A stretch of 32,575 nt of DNA from Hondaea fermentalgiana. Lineage: Eukaryota > Sar > Bigyra > Thraustochytrida > Thraustochytriidae. Position 1 is the stretch's first letter. Every line of letters starts with the position of its first letter. Made by a program: the position numbers and the translations under genes. The stretch spans positions 1-32,575 of the forward strand of contig NPFB01000130.1 of the NCBI GenBank assembly GCA_014084085.1, written 5' to 3'. A model generated the notes under the pieces. The model made no database searches, had not been told where the DNA came from, and was given only the letters and a program-made list of their open reading frames with translations. Shown here piece by piece: positions 8,891 to 16,335 of the stretch.

Positions 8891-8915
8891 AGTTCCGCGT
8901 TTGCACTCCCCTCCC

Positions 8916-8925
8916 TTTTTACATA
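8916..8925 (-). promoter_or_regulatory. Candidate AT-rich promoter element for the Pif1-like helicase
   Basis: On the minus strand this reads TATGTAAAAA, 26-35 nt upstream of the ATG at 8890. The spacing is shorter than the 43-50 nt seen elsewhere, so it is a weaker case. Confidence 0.3.
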
Positions 8926-8960
8926 GGTAGCGCCCGCCGCCGGCGCTCGGCATGGATTTG

Positions 8961-8980
8961 ATTTTTTTAAAAAAAAAAAA
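8961..8980 (+). promoter_or_regulatory. T-tract/A-tract element upstream of the recombinase
   Basis: A run of T passes directly into a long run of A, with the T-to-A junction about 44 nt before the ATG at 9012. It is the only AT-rich stretch in a GC-rich 121-bp divergent gap and matches the fixed promoter position of other genes. Confidence 0.45.
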
Positions 8981-9011
8981 TGCTGTGCAACCGCTCGACA
9001 GATTTCAAACC

Positions 9012-11249
9012 ATGGACGATTTCCCCTTGCCACCCGCCGGCTGCGGCTACGGCGCCGCGCTCGCGGCGGTCGAGCGCTACCGGGAGAATGCAGCGCCGAA
9101 CACCTTCAGGGCCGCAGGCACGTCCGTCAATCATGTGTATGAAATGCTCCTGCAAGAGCCTGCGCCGGACGACGCGGACGGCATCGCGATGAGGCGTTCG
9201 TTTGTGCCGGTTGCTGGCGACCACTGCGAGCGCGGGGCCGCGCTGCTGGCGCTGGCGAGTGAGTTGCTCGCCACGCAGCGCAGCAGTCTGATGCAGGTCA
9301 TGCTCACGCGCTGGATTGACTCCTTCGACACGAAAGACGTGTCGCAGCGCGTTTCCAAGCTCAAGAACTTGCTGGTACAGTCGTCCAAACAACTGTGCGA
9401 CAGGGACAAGATCTGGCTCCCCGTTGCGCTCGAGGAAGCCTTCAAGGACAACACAGTATCCAGCGCCATCCGAAGGAAGCTAGTGCAGATCTCGGGTCGA
9501 AGTGCCAGCAGCGGCGAGCCCGCTCGCAACCAGACGGTGATGATGAACACTGCGGAGCTGACTGCCCTGTGCGAGTCGCTAGACGAGCGATACCGGGCAG
9601 CAGAGAGCGCCCAAGAGCGCCGCTCGTTGGCATTCCTCCGTGTGTTCACCGTCCTGCAGGCGACGATCGGATGTCGCCCCGGCGATTTCGTGGGCGCTGA
9701 GTTGGCGGACCTGGCGACAGTTGTTGTTTCTGACGACGAGCAGACCGTCGAGGGGGGCGTCTACATTAGCGCCAATGTGGTGCACAGCAAAGGCCGTTTC
9801 AACGAGCGGTTCAAAAATGGACACGCCTGGCTTTTTGCGGACCTCAGCTGCCCGGCTCGGTGTCCTCTCATTGCAGTGGCGCTGGCCCTGGCCGAAGTCG
9901 ACCCGAGCCTTTCGCTGGACGCGAGCAGCGGCTTCATGAACACCGTATATCGCAGCTGGCGCGGGCGGGATCTCTACGTGCCTGGGCGCCAGAACTCGCT
10001 CTCCTCGCTCTGGAAATCGGCCGTGCGCGACGTGCCTGCGCTCAGCGAGTGGTTCGTCACCTACTCGAGCTGGAATTCGCTGCGCAAATTCGTGCAAACG
10101 ACCGTTGGTGGCTATGCGCTCAACTGCCAGATGCAGGTTTTCGTGAACCTCCGCGCGGGCCACGCCGAGGCCAAGGCCCTGGCCGGTGCCAAGCAGAGCA
10201 ACGTGCATTACATTGGGAATTCTCCCTCGTCGATGCGCTGCGTGGGCTTGCTCTGTGCGCATAGGCACCCCCTGGGTCCGGCTGGGTTCCCGGCGCTCGA
10301 GCTCCTCCTCGACGTGCGCCCCAAACTGACGCAATCCCTGGTGCGGCAAAACTTTCCCTCCAACGTGCGAGGTGCGCTCGGAGACGAAGCACTCATGCCC
10401 CTCGCAGCCGCCCTGGCATTGGCCGAGCTGGATCGCGGCCGCGTGCTTCGGAGCGAGTTGCCAGGGCTGCTGGCCTTTGCGCGGCGTCGGCATCCCATGG
10501 GACGTTTCGACCTGCCTTACGCGACCAACCTGGACCTGGGCCTGGTGCTGCCGCATCGGTACTCGCGCAAATTACGCACGATCGTGCAGGCTGCCCGTGT
10601 GCAGGTCCTGCGGACGGAGGAACCGCTCCTCGGCGCGCTCGACGCAGCAGCCGGTGACATCGAGGAAGACGAAGTGGAAGAAGAGGTGGAGGCCGAGAGC
10701 GACTTCGCGTCAGACGCACATGCAAGCCCAGATGCGGAGGAAATCCCGGATCACAGGCAGCTGCCGCCCGAGCAACCAGCGACGAACTGGGCAGACTTCC
10801 TCGGGCTCTCCGAAGGTGCCACGGCCACCGAAGAAGACGCGCTCTTGGATGCCCTGCGCGAAAAGCTGAACTTGAGGTCGGCCGAGCACAAGCATCTCAA
10901 CCTTGAGCAACGTGTAGAACTTGCACGCAAGCAGTGGTACGGCGAGCCGGGGCTGGGGGGCGTCCAAGCCTTCGTGAACTGGCCAGAGGGGCCGCTCACG
11001 AACGCGCGCAATCACAAGAGAGCATTGAATGTCGCCAAGAAGCAAGGAATTGAGATAGCCGACGATGGGTATAACACCAAGCATTTCGCGGTCATCGCGA
11101 CGTACGAAAACCGCCGAGACGTCGCCACGGTTGTCGATCACTTCGGCAGTGCCAAGTCTGCACTGGAAATCACCAAAGCGACCACGATCGACGGCCTCAC
11201 GAAAACGGGAAAATTACTCATGAGACAGGACAAGGAAAACAACGTATGA
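9012..11249 (+). CDS. Tyrosine recombinase-like protein (745 aa)
   Basis: Tyrosine recombinases cut and rejoin DNA through a 3'-phosphotyrosine. The catalytic set can be placed in order: Arg222 in TIGCRPGDF, Lys260 in the beta-turn VVHSKGRF, NSLR at 355-358 giving the second Arg358 (the usual His is Asn355), His384 in RAGHAEA, and the nucleophile Tyr400 in NVHYIG. Spacings suit the family. An N-terminal helical region (about 60-200) could be the SAM-like core-binding domain. After the catalytic domain come a helical segment, an acidic linker (about 548-575) and a C-terminal domain of unknown type. I prefer the ATG at 9012 (context ACCATGG, AT element 44 nt upstream) to one at 8952. The protein is much longer than phage integrases and closer in size to Crypton-like or viral recombinases. 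It may act with the divergent Pif1-like helicase (inference). Confidence 0.72.
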   Translation: MDDFPLPPAGCGYGAALAAVERYRENAAPNTFRAAGTSVNHVYEMLLQEPAPDDADGIAMRRSFVPVAGDHCERGAALLALASELLATQRSSLMQVMLTRWIDSFDTKDVSQRVSKLKNLLVQSSKQLCDRDKIWLPVALEEAFKDNTVSSAIRRKLVQISGRSASSGEPARNQTVMMNTAELTALCESLDERYRAAESAQERRSLAFLRVFTVLQATIGCRPGDFVGAELADLATVVVSDDEQTVEGGVYISANVVHSKGRFNERFKNGHAWLFADLSCPARCPLIAVALALAEVDPSLSLDASSGFMNTVYRSWRGRDLYVPGRQNSLSSLWKSAVRDVPALSEWFVTYSSWNSLRKFVQTTVGGYALNCQMQVFVNLRAGHAEAKALAGAKQSNVHYIGNSPSSMRCVGLLCAHRHPLGPAGFPALELLLDVRPKLTQSLVRQNFPSNVRGALGDEALMPLAAALALAELDRGRVLRSELPGLLAFARRRHPMGRFDLPYATNLDLGLVLPHRYSRKLRTIVQAARVQVLRTEEPLLGALDAAAGDIEEDEVEEEVEAESDFASDAHASPDAEEIPDHRQLPPEQPATNWADFLGLSEGATATEEDALLDALREKLNLRSAEHKHLNLEQRVELARKQWYGEPGLGGVQAFVNWPEGPLTNARNHKRALNVAKKQGIEIADDGYNTKHFAVIATYENRRDVATVVDHFGSAKSALEITKATTIDGLTKTGKLLMRQDKENNV

Positions 11250-11291
11250 CGAAAGAGCGAACCAAAGGTGTGCAAGTGCTAAAAACAAACG

Positions 11292-12866
11292 ATGCTTTTC
11301 TTACTGCTGATATTGTTGCTGCTATTCTCCGTGACTGGCGAGCAGCTCGTCGTGCGGAGCGAGCGCTGCACATGCGCCAAGATTGAGCGCCTCGTGGCGC
11401 GCTTCGAGGCCCAAGAGCGAGCCCTGGGGCTGCAGAGTGCCTCCTCGGGGCGGTCGCCTCGCAGAGCAGATCTTGTCCGGGCCTGCTACACGGTAGTCGA
11501 GGCAAGCGTTTACGTGGAGGAGCGCCTGGCCTTGCACCCGTGCGTCACGTCCGTTCTGCGCGACGAAGTGGTCTCCAGCGAGGGATACCTGACGCTCCCG
11601 ACCATGATGCAGACCTTTGCGGACCAAGCGTCGGGCCCAGGCACTTTTGACCCGTCCTATGACGGCACGGGCGTCACAATCTACGTCTTCGACTCGGGCA
11701 TCGAAGGGCGGCACGAAGAGTTTGCAGGTCGCCTCGGGCCGGGCTTCTCTGCCATCGGGTACAGCGGGAACGCAATCTCCAACCCAGACTTCCCCCCCTA
11801 CGAAGACACCAACAGCCACGGGACCTGCGTCGCTGGCACGGCCGCAGGCGCCGCCTATGGCCTGGCGCGAAACGCGACCCTCGTCTCCGTACGCGTGCTG
11901 GTCGGGCCCAGCGGCGTCACGTCCGACATCATCGGCGGCTTGGCCTGGGTCATGGAGCAGCAGCGCAAGCGCCCGCACCCGGCCATCATCAACCTCTCCA
12001 TCTCGAGCCGAGGCAGCACGCTGGACCAGCCGTTCTTGGACGTGAGCGCCAGCGGCATTGGCGTCGTCATCGCGGCCGGCAACTCCGCCGAGGAGGCGGC
12101 CAACTTCTCGCCGCAGCGCTTGGGAGGCAACGGCTTGGCCTGCGGGCCGTTAGTCGTGGGCGCCCTGGCGCCTTGGAGCTCGTTCGCCATGGCCGGCTAC
12201 AGCAACTTCGGCGCGCAGGTCGACGCGCTTGCCTCCGGCACAGTCGTCTGTGCCCGCCAAAACACGACGGACGGCTTCTACGTCGGCAAGACGGGCACCA
12301 GCTATGCGGCTCCGATGGTGAGCGCGATGCTCGCCATGTTCATGCAGCGAAACGAGATGAACGTCTGTGCCGCGACGGTCGACCTGCTTGCAGAGGCGCG
12401 GCATGGTGTCTGCGAGATCCCCGAGGACCACTTCGGCACGCCCAACGTGCTTCCGCAGATGCCGCAGCCGCTGCCGACGCTGCGGCCGACTGCACAGCCC
12501 GTTGCCTGTCGCCAATCCCCCGTTGCGCTGGCGGACGAGGTCCAAATCACACTGAGTGGGGCGTACGAGGTCCATCTCGGCCGCTGGGTGGGCGCAGCCA
12601 ACGCCGACCCGCGGCGTGAGCGCAACTGGGACTGCCGCGTGACGCTCAAGCGCCCGCGCGCTCGCGCCAAGTCCAAGCTTCGCGGCCGATCCTGGGTTCC
12701 CAACAAGGCCACCAAGCTCGGGCCGCGGGGCGGTCCGGTGCGATGGACGGTCCGCCTGAATGATGGCCTCGAGGTGCTTCTCGGGGACCGCTTGGTCGCC
12801 TCGAGCTCCTGTTCACTCGAGTCTCTGGACGTCATGCAAGTGAGCGGGGACATGTGCATTGCTTGA
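11292..12866 (+). CDS. Secreted subtilisin-like serine protease, proteinase K type (524 aa)
   Basis: The N-terminus is a strong signal peptide (LLLILLLLF, cleavage near residue 18). It is followed by a propeptide of about 85 residues of I9 type and then a complete catalytic domain. The catalytic residues are Asp134 (VFDSGIEG), His176 (NSHGTCVAG), oxyanion Asn264 (IAAGNS) and Ser337 (GTSYAAP; Tyr replaces the usual Met). After about residue 385 a short Pro-rich linker (LPTLRPTAQP) leads to a C-terminal domain of about 125 residues, basic in its middle, with no membrane helix. The enzyme should act in the secretory pathway or outside the cell. It lies directly upstream of the surface-protein cluster, so processing of those proteins or entry/exit functions are natural guesses. 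All catalytic residues are present, so it is probably active. Confidence 0.93.
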   Translation: MLFLLLILLLLFSVTGEQLVVRSERCTCAKIERLVARFEAQERALGLQSASSGRSPRRADLVRACYTVVEASVYVEERLALHPCVTSVLRDEVVSSEGYLTLPTMMQTFADQASGPGTFDPSYDGTGVTIYVFDSGIEGRHEEFAGRLGPGFSAIGYSGNAISNPDFPPYEDTNSHGTCVAGTAAGAAYGLARNATLVSVRVLVGPSGVTSDIIGGLAWVMEQQRKRPHPAIINLSISSRGSTLDQPFLDVSASGIGVVIAAGNSAEEAANFSPQRLGGNGLACGPLVVGALAPWSSFAMAGYSNFGAQVDALASGTVVCARQNTTDGFYVGKTGTSYAAPMVSAMLAMFMQRNEMNVCAATVDLLAEARHGVCEIPEDHFGTPNVLPQMPQPLPTLRPTAQPVACRQSPVALADEVQITLSGAYEVHLGRWVGAANADPRRERNWDCRVTLKRPRARAKSKLRGRSWVPNKATKLGPRGGPVRWTVRLNDGLEVLLGDRLVASSSCSLESLDVMQVSGDMCIA

Positions 12867-12952
12867 TTGTCTCCGCGTCTGTTCTTACAAACAAAAAACA
12901 AGTAAAAGTAGGGCAAACTATTTTTGAGTTACCGTTTTCAGTTCTGTTGTTC

Positions 12953-13090
12953 CTAGCGAAAGAGTCCGATTGGAGACCCGCCGCCGTTTTTCAGTCGGTC
13001 GCGGATGAGTTCGCGGTAAATGTACATGTAAACGCAGGTGCTAATGGTGGCTGTCACTGTCACCGCAATGTACATCCACGCTTGCTCCAT
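12953..13090 (-). CDS. Small single-pass membrane protein (45 aa)
   Basis: A leftward ORF sits in the 282-bp gap between the protease and the stalked-protein cluster. After a short MEQA start it has one hydrophobic helix (WMYIAVTVTATISTCVYMYIY), then a basic tail (RELIRDRLKN). The frame extends upstream to an ATG at 13219, but that start lies inside the neighbouring gene. The ATG at 13090 has a strong ATATATAT element about 47 nt upstream on its own strand, matching the promoter rule of other genes here. Small membrane proteins of this kind are common in large DNA viruses. No family can be named. The hydrophobic helix followed by positive charges suggests an N-out, C-in topology. Confidence 0.5.
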   Translation of the reverse strand: MEQAWMYIAVTVTATISTCVYMYIYRELIRDRLKNGGGSPIGLFR

Positions 13091-13099
13091 CTTCGCACC

Positions 13100-13110
13100 T
13101 ATAAGTAAAT
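13100..13110 (+). promoter_or_regulatory. TATA-like element for the first stalked-protein gene
   Basis: TATAAGTAAAT ends 39 nt and begins 49 nt before the ATG at 13149. It lies just upstream of the start codon of the leftward 45-aa ORF, so the two promoters interlock. Confidence 0.5.
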
Positions 13111-13136
13111 CCACGTCGAGGGGTGAAGCAAGCAAA

Positions 13137-13144
13137 ATATATAT
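13137..13144 (-). promoter_or_regulatory. TATA-like element for the leftward 45-aa gene
   Basis: ATATATAT lies 47-54 nt upstream of the leftward ATG at 13090. It is too close (5 nt) to the rightward ATG at 13149 to be that gene's promoter. Confidence 0.45.
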
Positions 13145-13148
13145 CGCC

Positions 13149-13877
13149 ATGTACGCGCTCTTCGCATTCCTGCTCTTGCTCCCTGCCTCCCAAGGCTTGA
13201 ACGAGGAGGTCTTTGCCACCGCCGAAGAAGCCGGCTGTGTGCTGCTTCAGGACGAAGACCGCGGCCTGTGCCTCGGCATGGCAGATGGCTTGCTGCGGGC
13301 AGAAGACTGCCACAATGGCACTGACTACGAGAAGGGCTTCCGCTTCTGGCGCGTCGAGCCGTCCGACGAGACCCTCCGCCTGGCCAACTTCCGCTTCGAC
13401 GCGTCATACCTCCAGTACGATACACACCTGTCACTCACTGTGGGGACCGTGGGGTTCGAATTTTTGCGCAACTCGCGCGCGCTTCTCTTGCGAGAGGGCT
13501 CCATTGTCTTTGCAGCCTCGTCGGGGCGCCTCGATGCCGACGCGGATCTGACGCTTCTGGACATCGGCAGCAAGGCAGCCTCGCTCGACCTCATCAAGCA
13601 GCTTCATCCCGACTACGGCTTCTACGCGCTCCCCACGAATTACACTGCCTCGCCGACGGTCTCTCCGACGAGCGCGCCCACAGATTCTCCCACGCGGTTT
13701 CCCTCCAAGGCGCCCACGGGCGCCCCTTCGCTTGCACCCACGCCGCTACCCACGTCGGCGCCGACGCAGGCTCCGAGTGCCCAGAGCGAGGACACCACAG
13801 GCATCATCATAGCCGCCGTCGCCGCAGCGATCGTCGTGGCTGCGCTCTTTGCTCATTACTGGCCAACGCATTTATAG
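13149..13877 (+). CDS. Stalked type I membrane protein, lectin-like, copy A (242 aa)
   Basis: Signal peptide at residues 1-16, then an ectodomain (17-160) with the pattern GLCLGM, AEDC, GFRFWRV and NFRFDASYL. This recalls the CL...C...QxW repeats of ricin-B/beta-trefoil lectins, though only weakly. A Pro-Thr stalk with repeated xPTxxPT (about 167-215) precedes a membrane helix (218-238) and a four-residue tail. It is paralogous to the gene at 14585: both contain an aromatic 'GF-x-W' segment, an RFD segment, and HPDYGFYAL against HPDRGFWAL just before the stalk. A TATA-like element lies 39-49 nt upstream. The start at 13149 begins the signal peptide. Likely a surface or virion-envelope protein whose stalk is O-glycosylated (inference). 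Confidence 0.82.
   Translation: MYALFAFLLLLPASQGLNEEVFATAEEAGCVLLQDEDRGLCLGMADGLLRAEDCHNGTDYEKGFRFWRVEPSDETLRLANFRFDASYLQYDTHLSLTVGTVGFEFLRNSRALLLREGSIVFAASSGRLDADADLTLLDIGSKAASLDLIKQLHPDYGFYALPTNYTASPTVSPTSAPTDSPTRFPSKAPTGAPSLAPTPLPTSAPTQAPSAQSEDTTGIIIAAVAAAIVVAALFAHYWPTHL
13871..13876 (+). promoter_or_regulatory. TATA-like element for stalked-protein gene B
   Basis: TTTATA within GCATTTATAG overlaps the end of the preceding gene and lies 44-49 nt before the ATG at 13920. This supports 13920 over the upstream ATG at 13887. Confidence 0.45.
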
Positions 13878-13919
13878 GTATGAAGGATGGAGACGGGTAG
13901 AGAGACGAGGAAGGACGCA

Positions 13920-14537
13920 ATGCTCGCGCTCCTTTTGGCGACGCTGCTAGCGGCTGCGGTCGGCGAGCGCGCGGACCAGTTCTTCGCAGTCGACCCGGTG
14001 CGGGAGCTGTGCTTGTACGCCAAGGACGAGTCCTCTCTGGGTCTGGCCACTTGCGAGTTCGACAGCCGTTTCTACTTCGTGCTTGGGGAGAGCCAGGAAG
14101 CCGCCGAACTCCTCACGTCTGGCATTGCATATTCGGTTTCCAACGGCAACGCCATCAGCGAAGGCCTGGGGCTGGTGCAAGATAACACCGACGCGCCCCA
14201 ATGGTATACGCAGGCGGATGTCTTCGCCAGACGCACGGCGCAAGGCACTGAAAACACGTTTTTGCTCACGACCGGCCACGAGGACGAGGCTTGGTCGCTC
14301 AAGTTCCGCGAGTACCCAGACACGAGCCCAACGGAAGCGCTGGCTGATTACCTGCAGTCCTTGCCAGGCCGCGGCTACCTGACGCGGGTTGCAATCGGCG
14401 ACTTCACAATTCCGCCCACCTTGTCCCCGGCGCAGGCCCCGGACGTTGATAATTCGTACGTCGCGCTTTGGGTATGTGGTTCGCTGGGAATCATTTTGCT
14501 CGCGTGCTTGGGGCGGCGCATATGCTGCAGAGCGTAG
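13920..14537 (+). CDS. Type I membrane protein, copy B, with reduced stalk (205 aa)
   Basis: The ATG at 13920 opens a clean signal peptide (LLLATLLAAAVGE, cleaved near 16). The ectodomain begins with FFAVDPVRELCLY, has a second early cysteine (ATCEF), and ends with a GRGYLTRVAIG segment. A single membrane helix (about 180-198) is followed by the tail RRICCRA. It is paralogous to the gene at 15517, which shares DPVRxxC, the Cys about 20 residues later, and GYLT before the stalk. In this copy the Pro-Thr stalk is cut to about ten residues (IPPTLSPAQAP), and the acidic patch before the membrane is nearly lost. No enzymatic motif is seen. The two tail cysteines next to the membrane are candidates for S-acylation. 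Confidence 0.8.
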   Translation: MLALLLATLLAAAVGERADQFFAVDPVRELCLYAKDESSLGLATCEFDSRFYFVLGESQEAAELLTSGIAYSVSNGNAISEGLGLVQDNTDAPQWYTQADVFARRTAQGTENTFLLTTGHEDEAWSLKFREYPDTSPTEALADYLQSLPGRGYLTRVAIGDFTIPPTLSPAQAPDVDNSYVALWVCGSLGIILLACLGRRICCRA

Positions 14538-14542
14538 TATAT
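14538..14542 (+). promoter_or_regulatory. TATA-like element for stalked-protein gene A'
   Basis: TATAT (within AGTATATC) starts one base after the previous gene's TAG stop and lies 43-47 nt before the ATG at 14585. Confidence 0.45.
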
Positions 14543-14584
14543 CTTCACACGGGCCTTCGGGGTTTATAGTAAGAAAGAAAAAAC

Positions 14585-15460
14585 ATGGCGGCAGTTTACC
14601 TTATCCCGTTCCTTCTTTTCGCGGCCGTCTGCGCCGTTACACCTCCAGGCCCATTGCGCTTCGACTATTCGAGCTGTGCGACCCCACAGGAGTGCGACCG
14701 CCTCATCATCAAGGACGATTTCCTCCAAAAGTGCCTGGCACTCAAAGACACCGCTTCGTCCGAGCTTGTCCTGCAATTTGTAGAATGCGGATCCGGAAGC
14801 AATTACGCACGGGGATTCCAATACTGGAAAGCCGTGCAGAGCGGGACCGGGAGGAGGATTTATAACCACCGCTTTGATTCCGCAGCCCTTTCTTTCAAAG
14901 ACAGCAAACTGAGGATAGCGTACGACAGCAGCACCACGCCCGTGACGTTTCGGTCAGACACGCGCCTCTTGAGCTATTTCAACGTCAACAATCACCAGTA
15001 TGCCTTCACGTCGGGCGGCGACCGCAGCTCGCCGGTCGCGGACCTGATGCGAGTGTCGACCGACGGCGCAGTGCACTCGTACGAGTGGGCTCTGAGCGAA
15101 CACCCAGACCGCGGCTTCTGGGCCCTCTCGGACGAGTGGCTCACCTCCGCGCCGACAATGAGGCCGACGACGCGGTACCCAACCTCATTTCCGACAACGC
15201 CGCCAGTGCCGACGGAGCCTCCGACCCCAGAGCCCACAACAGCGGAGCCGACGTTTGGGCCGACGGCTGAACCGACGGAGCGGCCAACGCTACCGCCGGC
15301 GCTGAAGCCAACGGTGCCGGAGTCCGAGGGGGAGGACATAGAGGAGGACAGCAATCTTGTTGCTATTCTGGCTGGCTCGGGCGGCGGCCTGGCGGCACTC
15401 ATGTGCCTCATGTGCTGCTGTTCCTCCGGTTCCAAGTCTTCGGAGCACCCCGAGGACTGA
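14585..15460 (+). CDS. Stalked type I membrane protein, lectin-like, copy A' (291 aa)
   Basis: Signal peptide at 1-17; ectodomain 18-185 with KCLAL, VECGSGSN, GFQYWKAV, RRIYNHRFDS and LSFKDSKLRI in an order that resembles a ricin-B-like trefoil unit. The Pro-Thr stalk is at about 189-245 (units such as PTMRPTTRYPT), followed by an acidic patch (ESEGEDIEED), a membrane helix at 258-279 ending in CLMCCC, and a tail of about 12 residues. It is the second copy of the type encoded at 13149, with a longer stalk. The tryptophan and aromatic positions are kept between copies, suggesting a shared carbohydrate-binding or folding role (inference). The juxtamembrane cysteine cluster is a likely S-acylation site. 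Confidence 0.82.
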   Translation: MAAVYLIPFLLFAAVCAVTPPGPLRFDYSSCATPQECDRLIIKDDFLQKCLALKDTASSELVLQFVECGSGSNYARGFQYWKAVQSGTGRRIYNHRFDSAALSFKDSKLRIAYDSSTTPVTFRSDTRLLSYFNVNNHQYAFTSGGDRSSPVADLMRVSTDGAVHSYEWALSEHPDRGFWALSDEWLTSAPTMRPTTRYPTSFPTTPPVPTEPPTPEPTTAEPTFGPTAEPTERPTLPPALKPTVPESEGEDIEEDSNLVAILAGSGGGLAALMCLMCCCSSGSKSSEHPED

Positions 15461-15466
15461 AATACG

Positions 15467-15473
15467 CATATTT
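15467..15473 (+). promoter_or_regulatory. TATA-like element for stalked-protein gene B'
   Basis: CATATTT within GCATATTTGA lies 44-50 nt before the ATG at 15517. Nearly the same word, GCATATATTGA, precedes the coiled-coil gene at the same distance. Confidence 0.5.
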
Positions 15474-15516
15474 GAAGTCCTCCGCGGAGGAGCTACAGGG
15501 AGAAGGGACTTTCATC

Positions 15517-16284
15517 ATGCGGTCGCTCCTGCTCGCCGCCGCCGTCTCCGCCTGCGCGGCCCTGGGGCCGGTGATCTCGCCAGCAGACCTCTCCGGGCGC
15601 TCCGAGTTCGTACTGTGGGACCCGGTGCGACGCAAATGCTTCGCTTTCCGCTGGAAGGACGAGGAGAACATCCCCGAGCCCGTGATGGAGAACTGTCAGG
15701 CCACGGACTCGGAGCAGGTGTTCCTGTACTTGGATGTTTCGGACACGCCGTTGATTGGAAACTACCTGTGGGATGAGCACGCAGTTGGCACGGACGGCAT
15801 TTATGACGGCCTGGAGGGCATGGCGCCAGCGCTCATTGCAGACGGATACGCATTCCACCGCGACTCGGAGGTGCTCACGACGGGCAACATGGTCGTTTCC
15901 ACGGGCCCCGTGAGCGCCGAGGCGGCCTTCCGATACAAGCAAATCCGCGCGGCATCTGGCCCCACCACCGCCGACGAGTTCAAGGCCGCCTTCCCTGGTG
16001 AGGGATACCTTACCATTGTAAGCACATGGGCAGCGGCCACGGACGCCCCGACGCAGTTTCCGACGGCCTCGCCGACCGATTCGCCCACGCCATTTCCCAC
16101 GGAATCTCCCACGCCCGAGCCGACGGGAAACCCGGCTTGGATGCCCACGCCGTACCCCACGTCCCCTCCGGTGGAGGAGGAGGAAGAGGAGGAGGCTGGG
16201 TCGGCCGTGGCCGGGTTGGTGGTGATCGTGGCGCTGACGGGCCTCGGCAGCGTGGGCATCTTTCGGTACATCCGTCGCCATTGA
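15517..16284 (+). CDS. Stalked type I membrane protein, copy B' (255 aa)
   Basis: Signal peptide at 1-15. The ectodomain shares DPVRRKCFAF, the spaced second cysteine (MENC) and GEGYLTIV with the gene at 13920. The stalk at about 175-218 has repeats such as SPTDSPTPFPTESPTPEPT. It is followed by seven glutamates directly before the membrane helix (229-249), and a short basic tail RYIRRH. An earlier ATG at 15403 would overlap the previous gene and mask the signal peptide, so 15517 is preferred. It is the fourth member of the A-B-A'-B' tandem. No enzymatic residues stand out. Confidence 0.82.
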   Translation: MRSLLLAAAVSACAALGPVISPADLSGRSEFVLWDPVRRKCFAFRWKDEENIPEPVMENCQATDSEQVFLYLDVSDTPLIGNYLWDEHAVGTDGIYDGLEGMAPALIADGYAFHRDSEVLTTGNMVVSTGPVSAEAAFRYKQIRAASGPTTADEFKAAFPGEGYLTIVSTWAAATDAPTQFPTASPTDSPTPFPTESPTPEPTGNPAWMPTPYPTSPPVEEEEEEEAGSAVAGLVVIVALTGLGSVGIFRYIRRH

Positions 16285-16285
16285 G

Positions 16286-16294
16286 TATATTTTA
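16286..16294 (+). promoter_or_regulatory. TATA-like element for the first large paralogue
   Basis: TATATTTTA begins two bases after the preceding gene's stop and lies 42-50 nt before the ATG at 16336. Confidence 0.5.
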
Positions 16295-16335
16295 GTAACG
16301 CCTAACGTAATCTTGAGACCAAGAACAGACAAGAA

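Noticed and set aside
12854..13108. Rightward 84-codon ORF between the protease and the stalked-protein cluster
   Set aside because: It starts inside the protease stop region, has no membrane or domain pattern and no promoter element; the leftward 45-aa ORF in the same gap is better supported.
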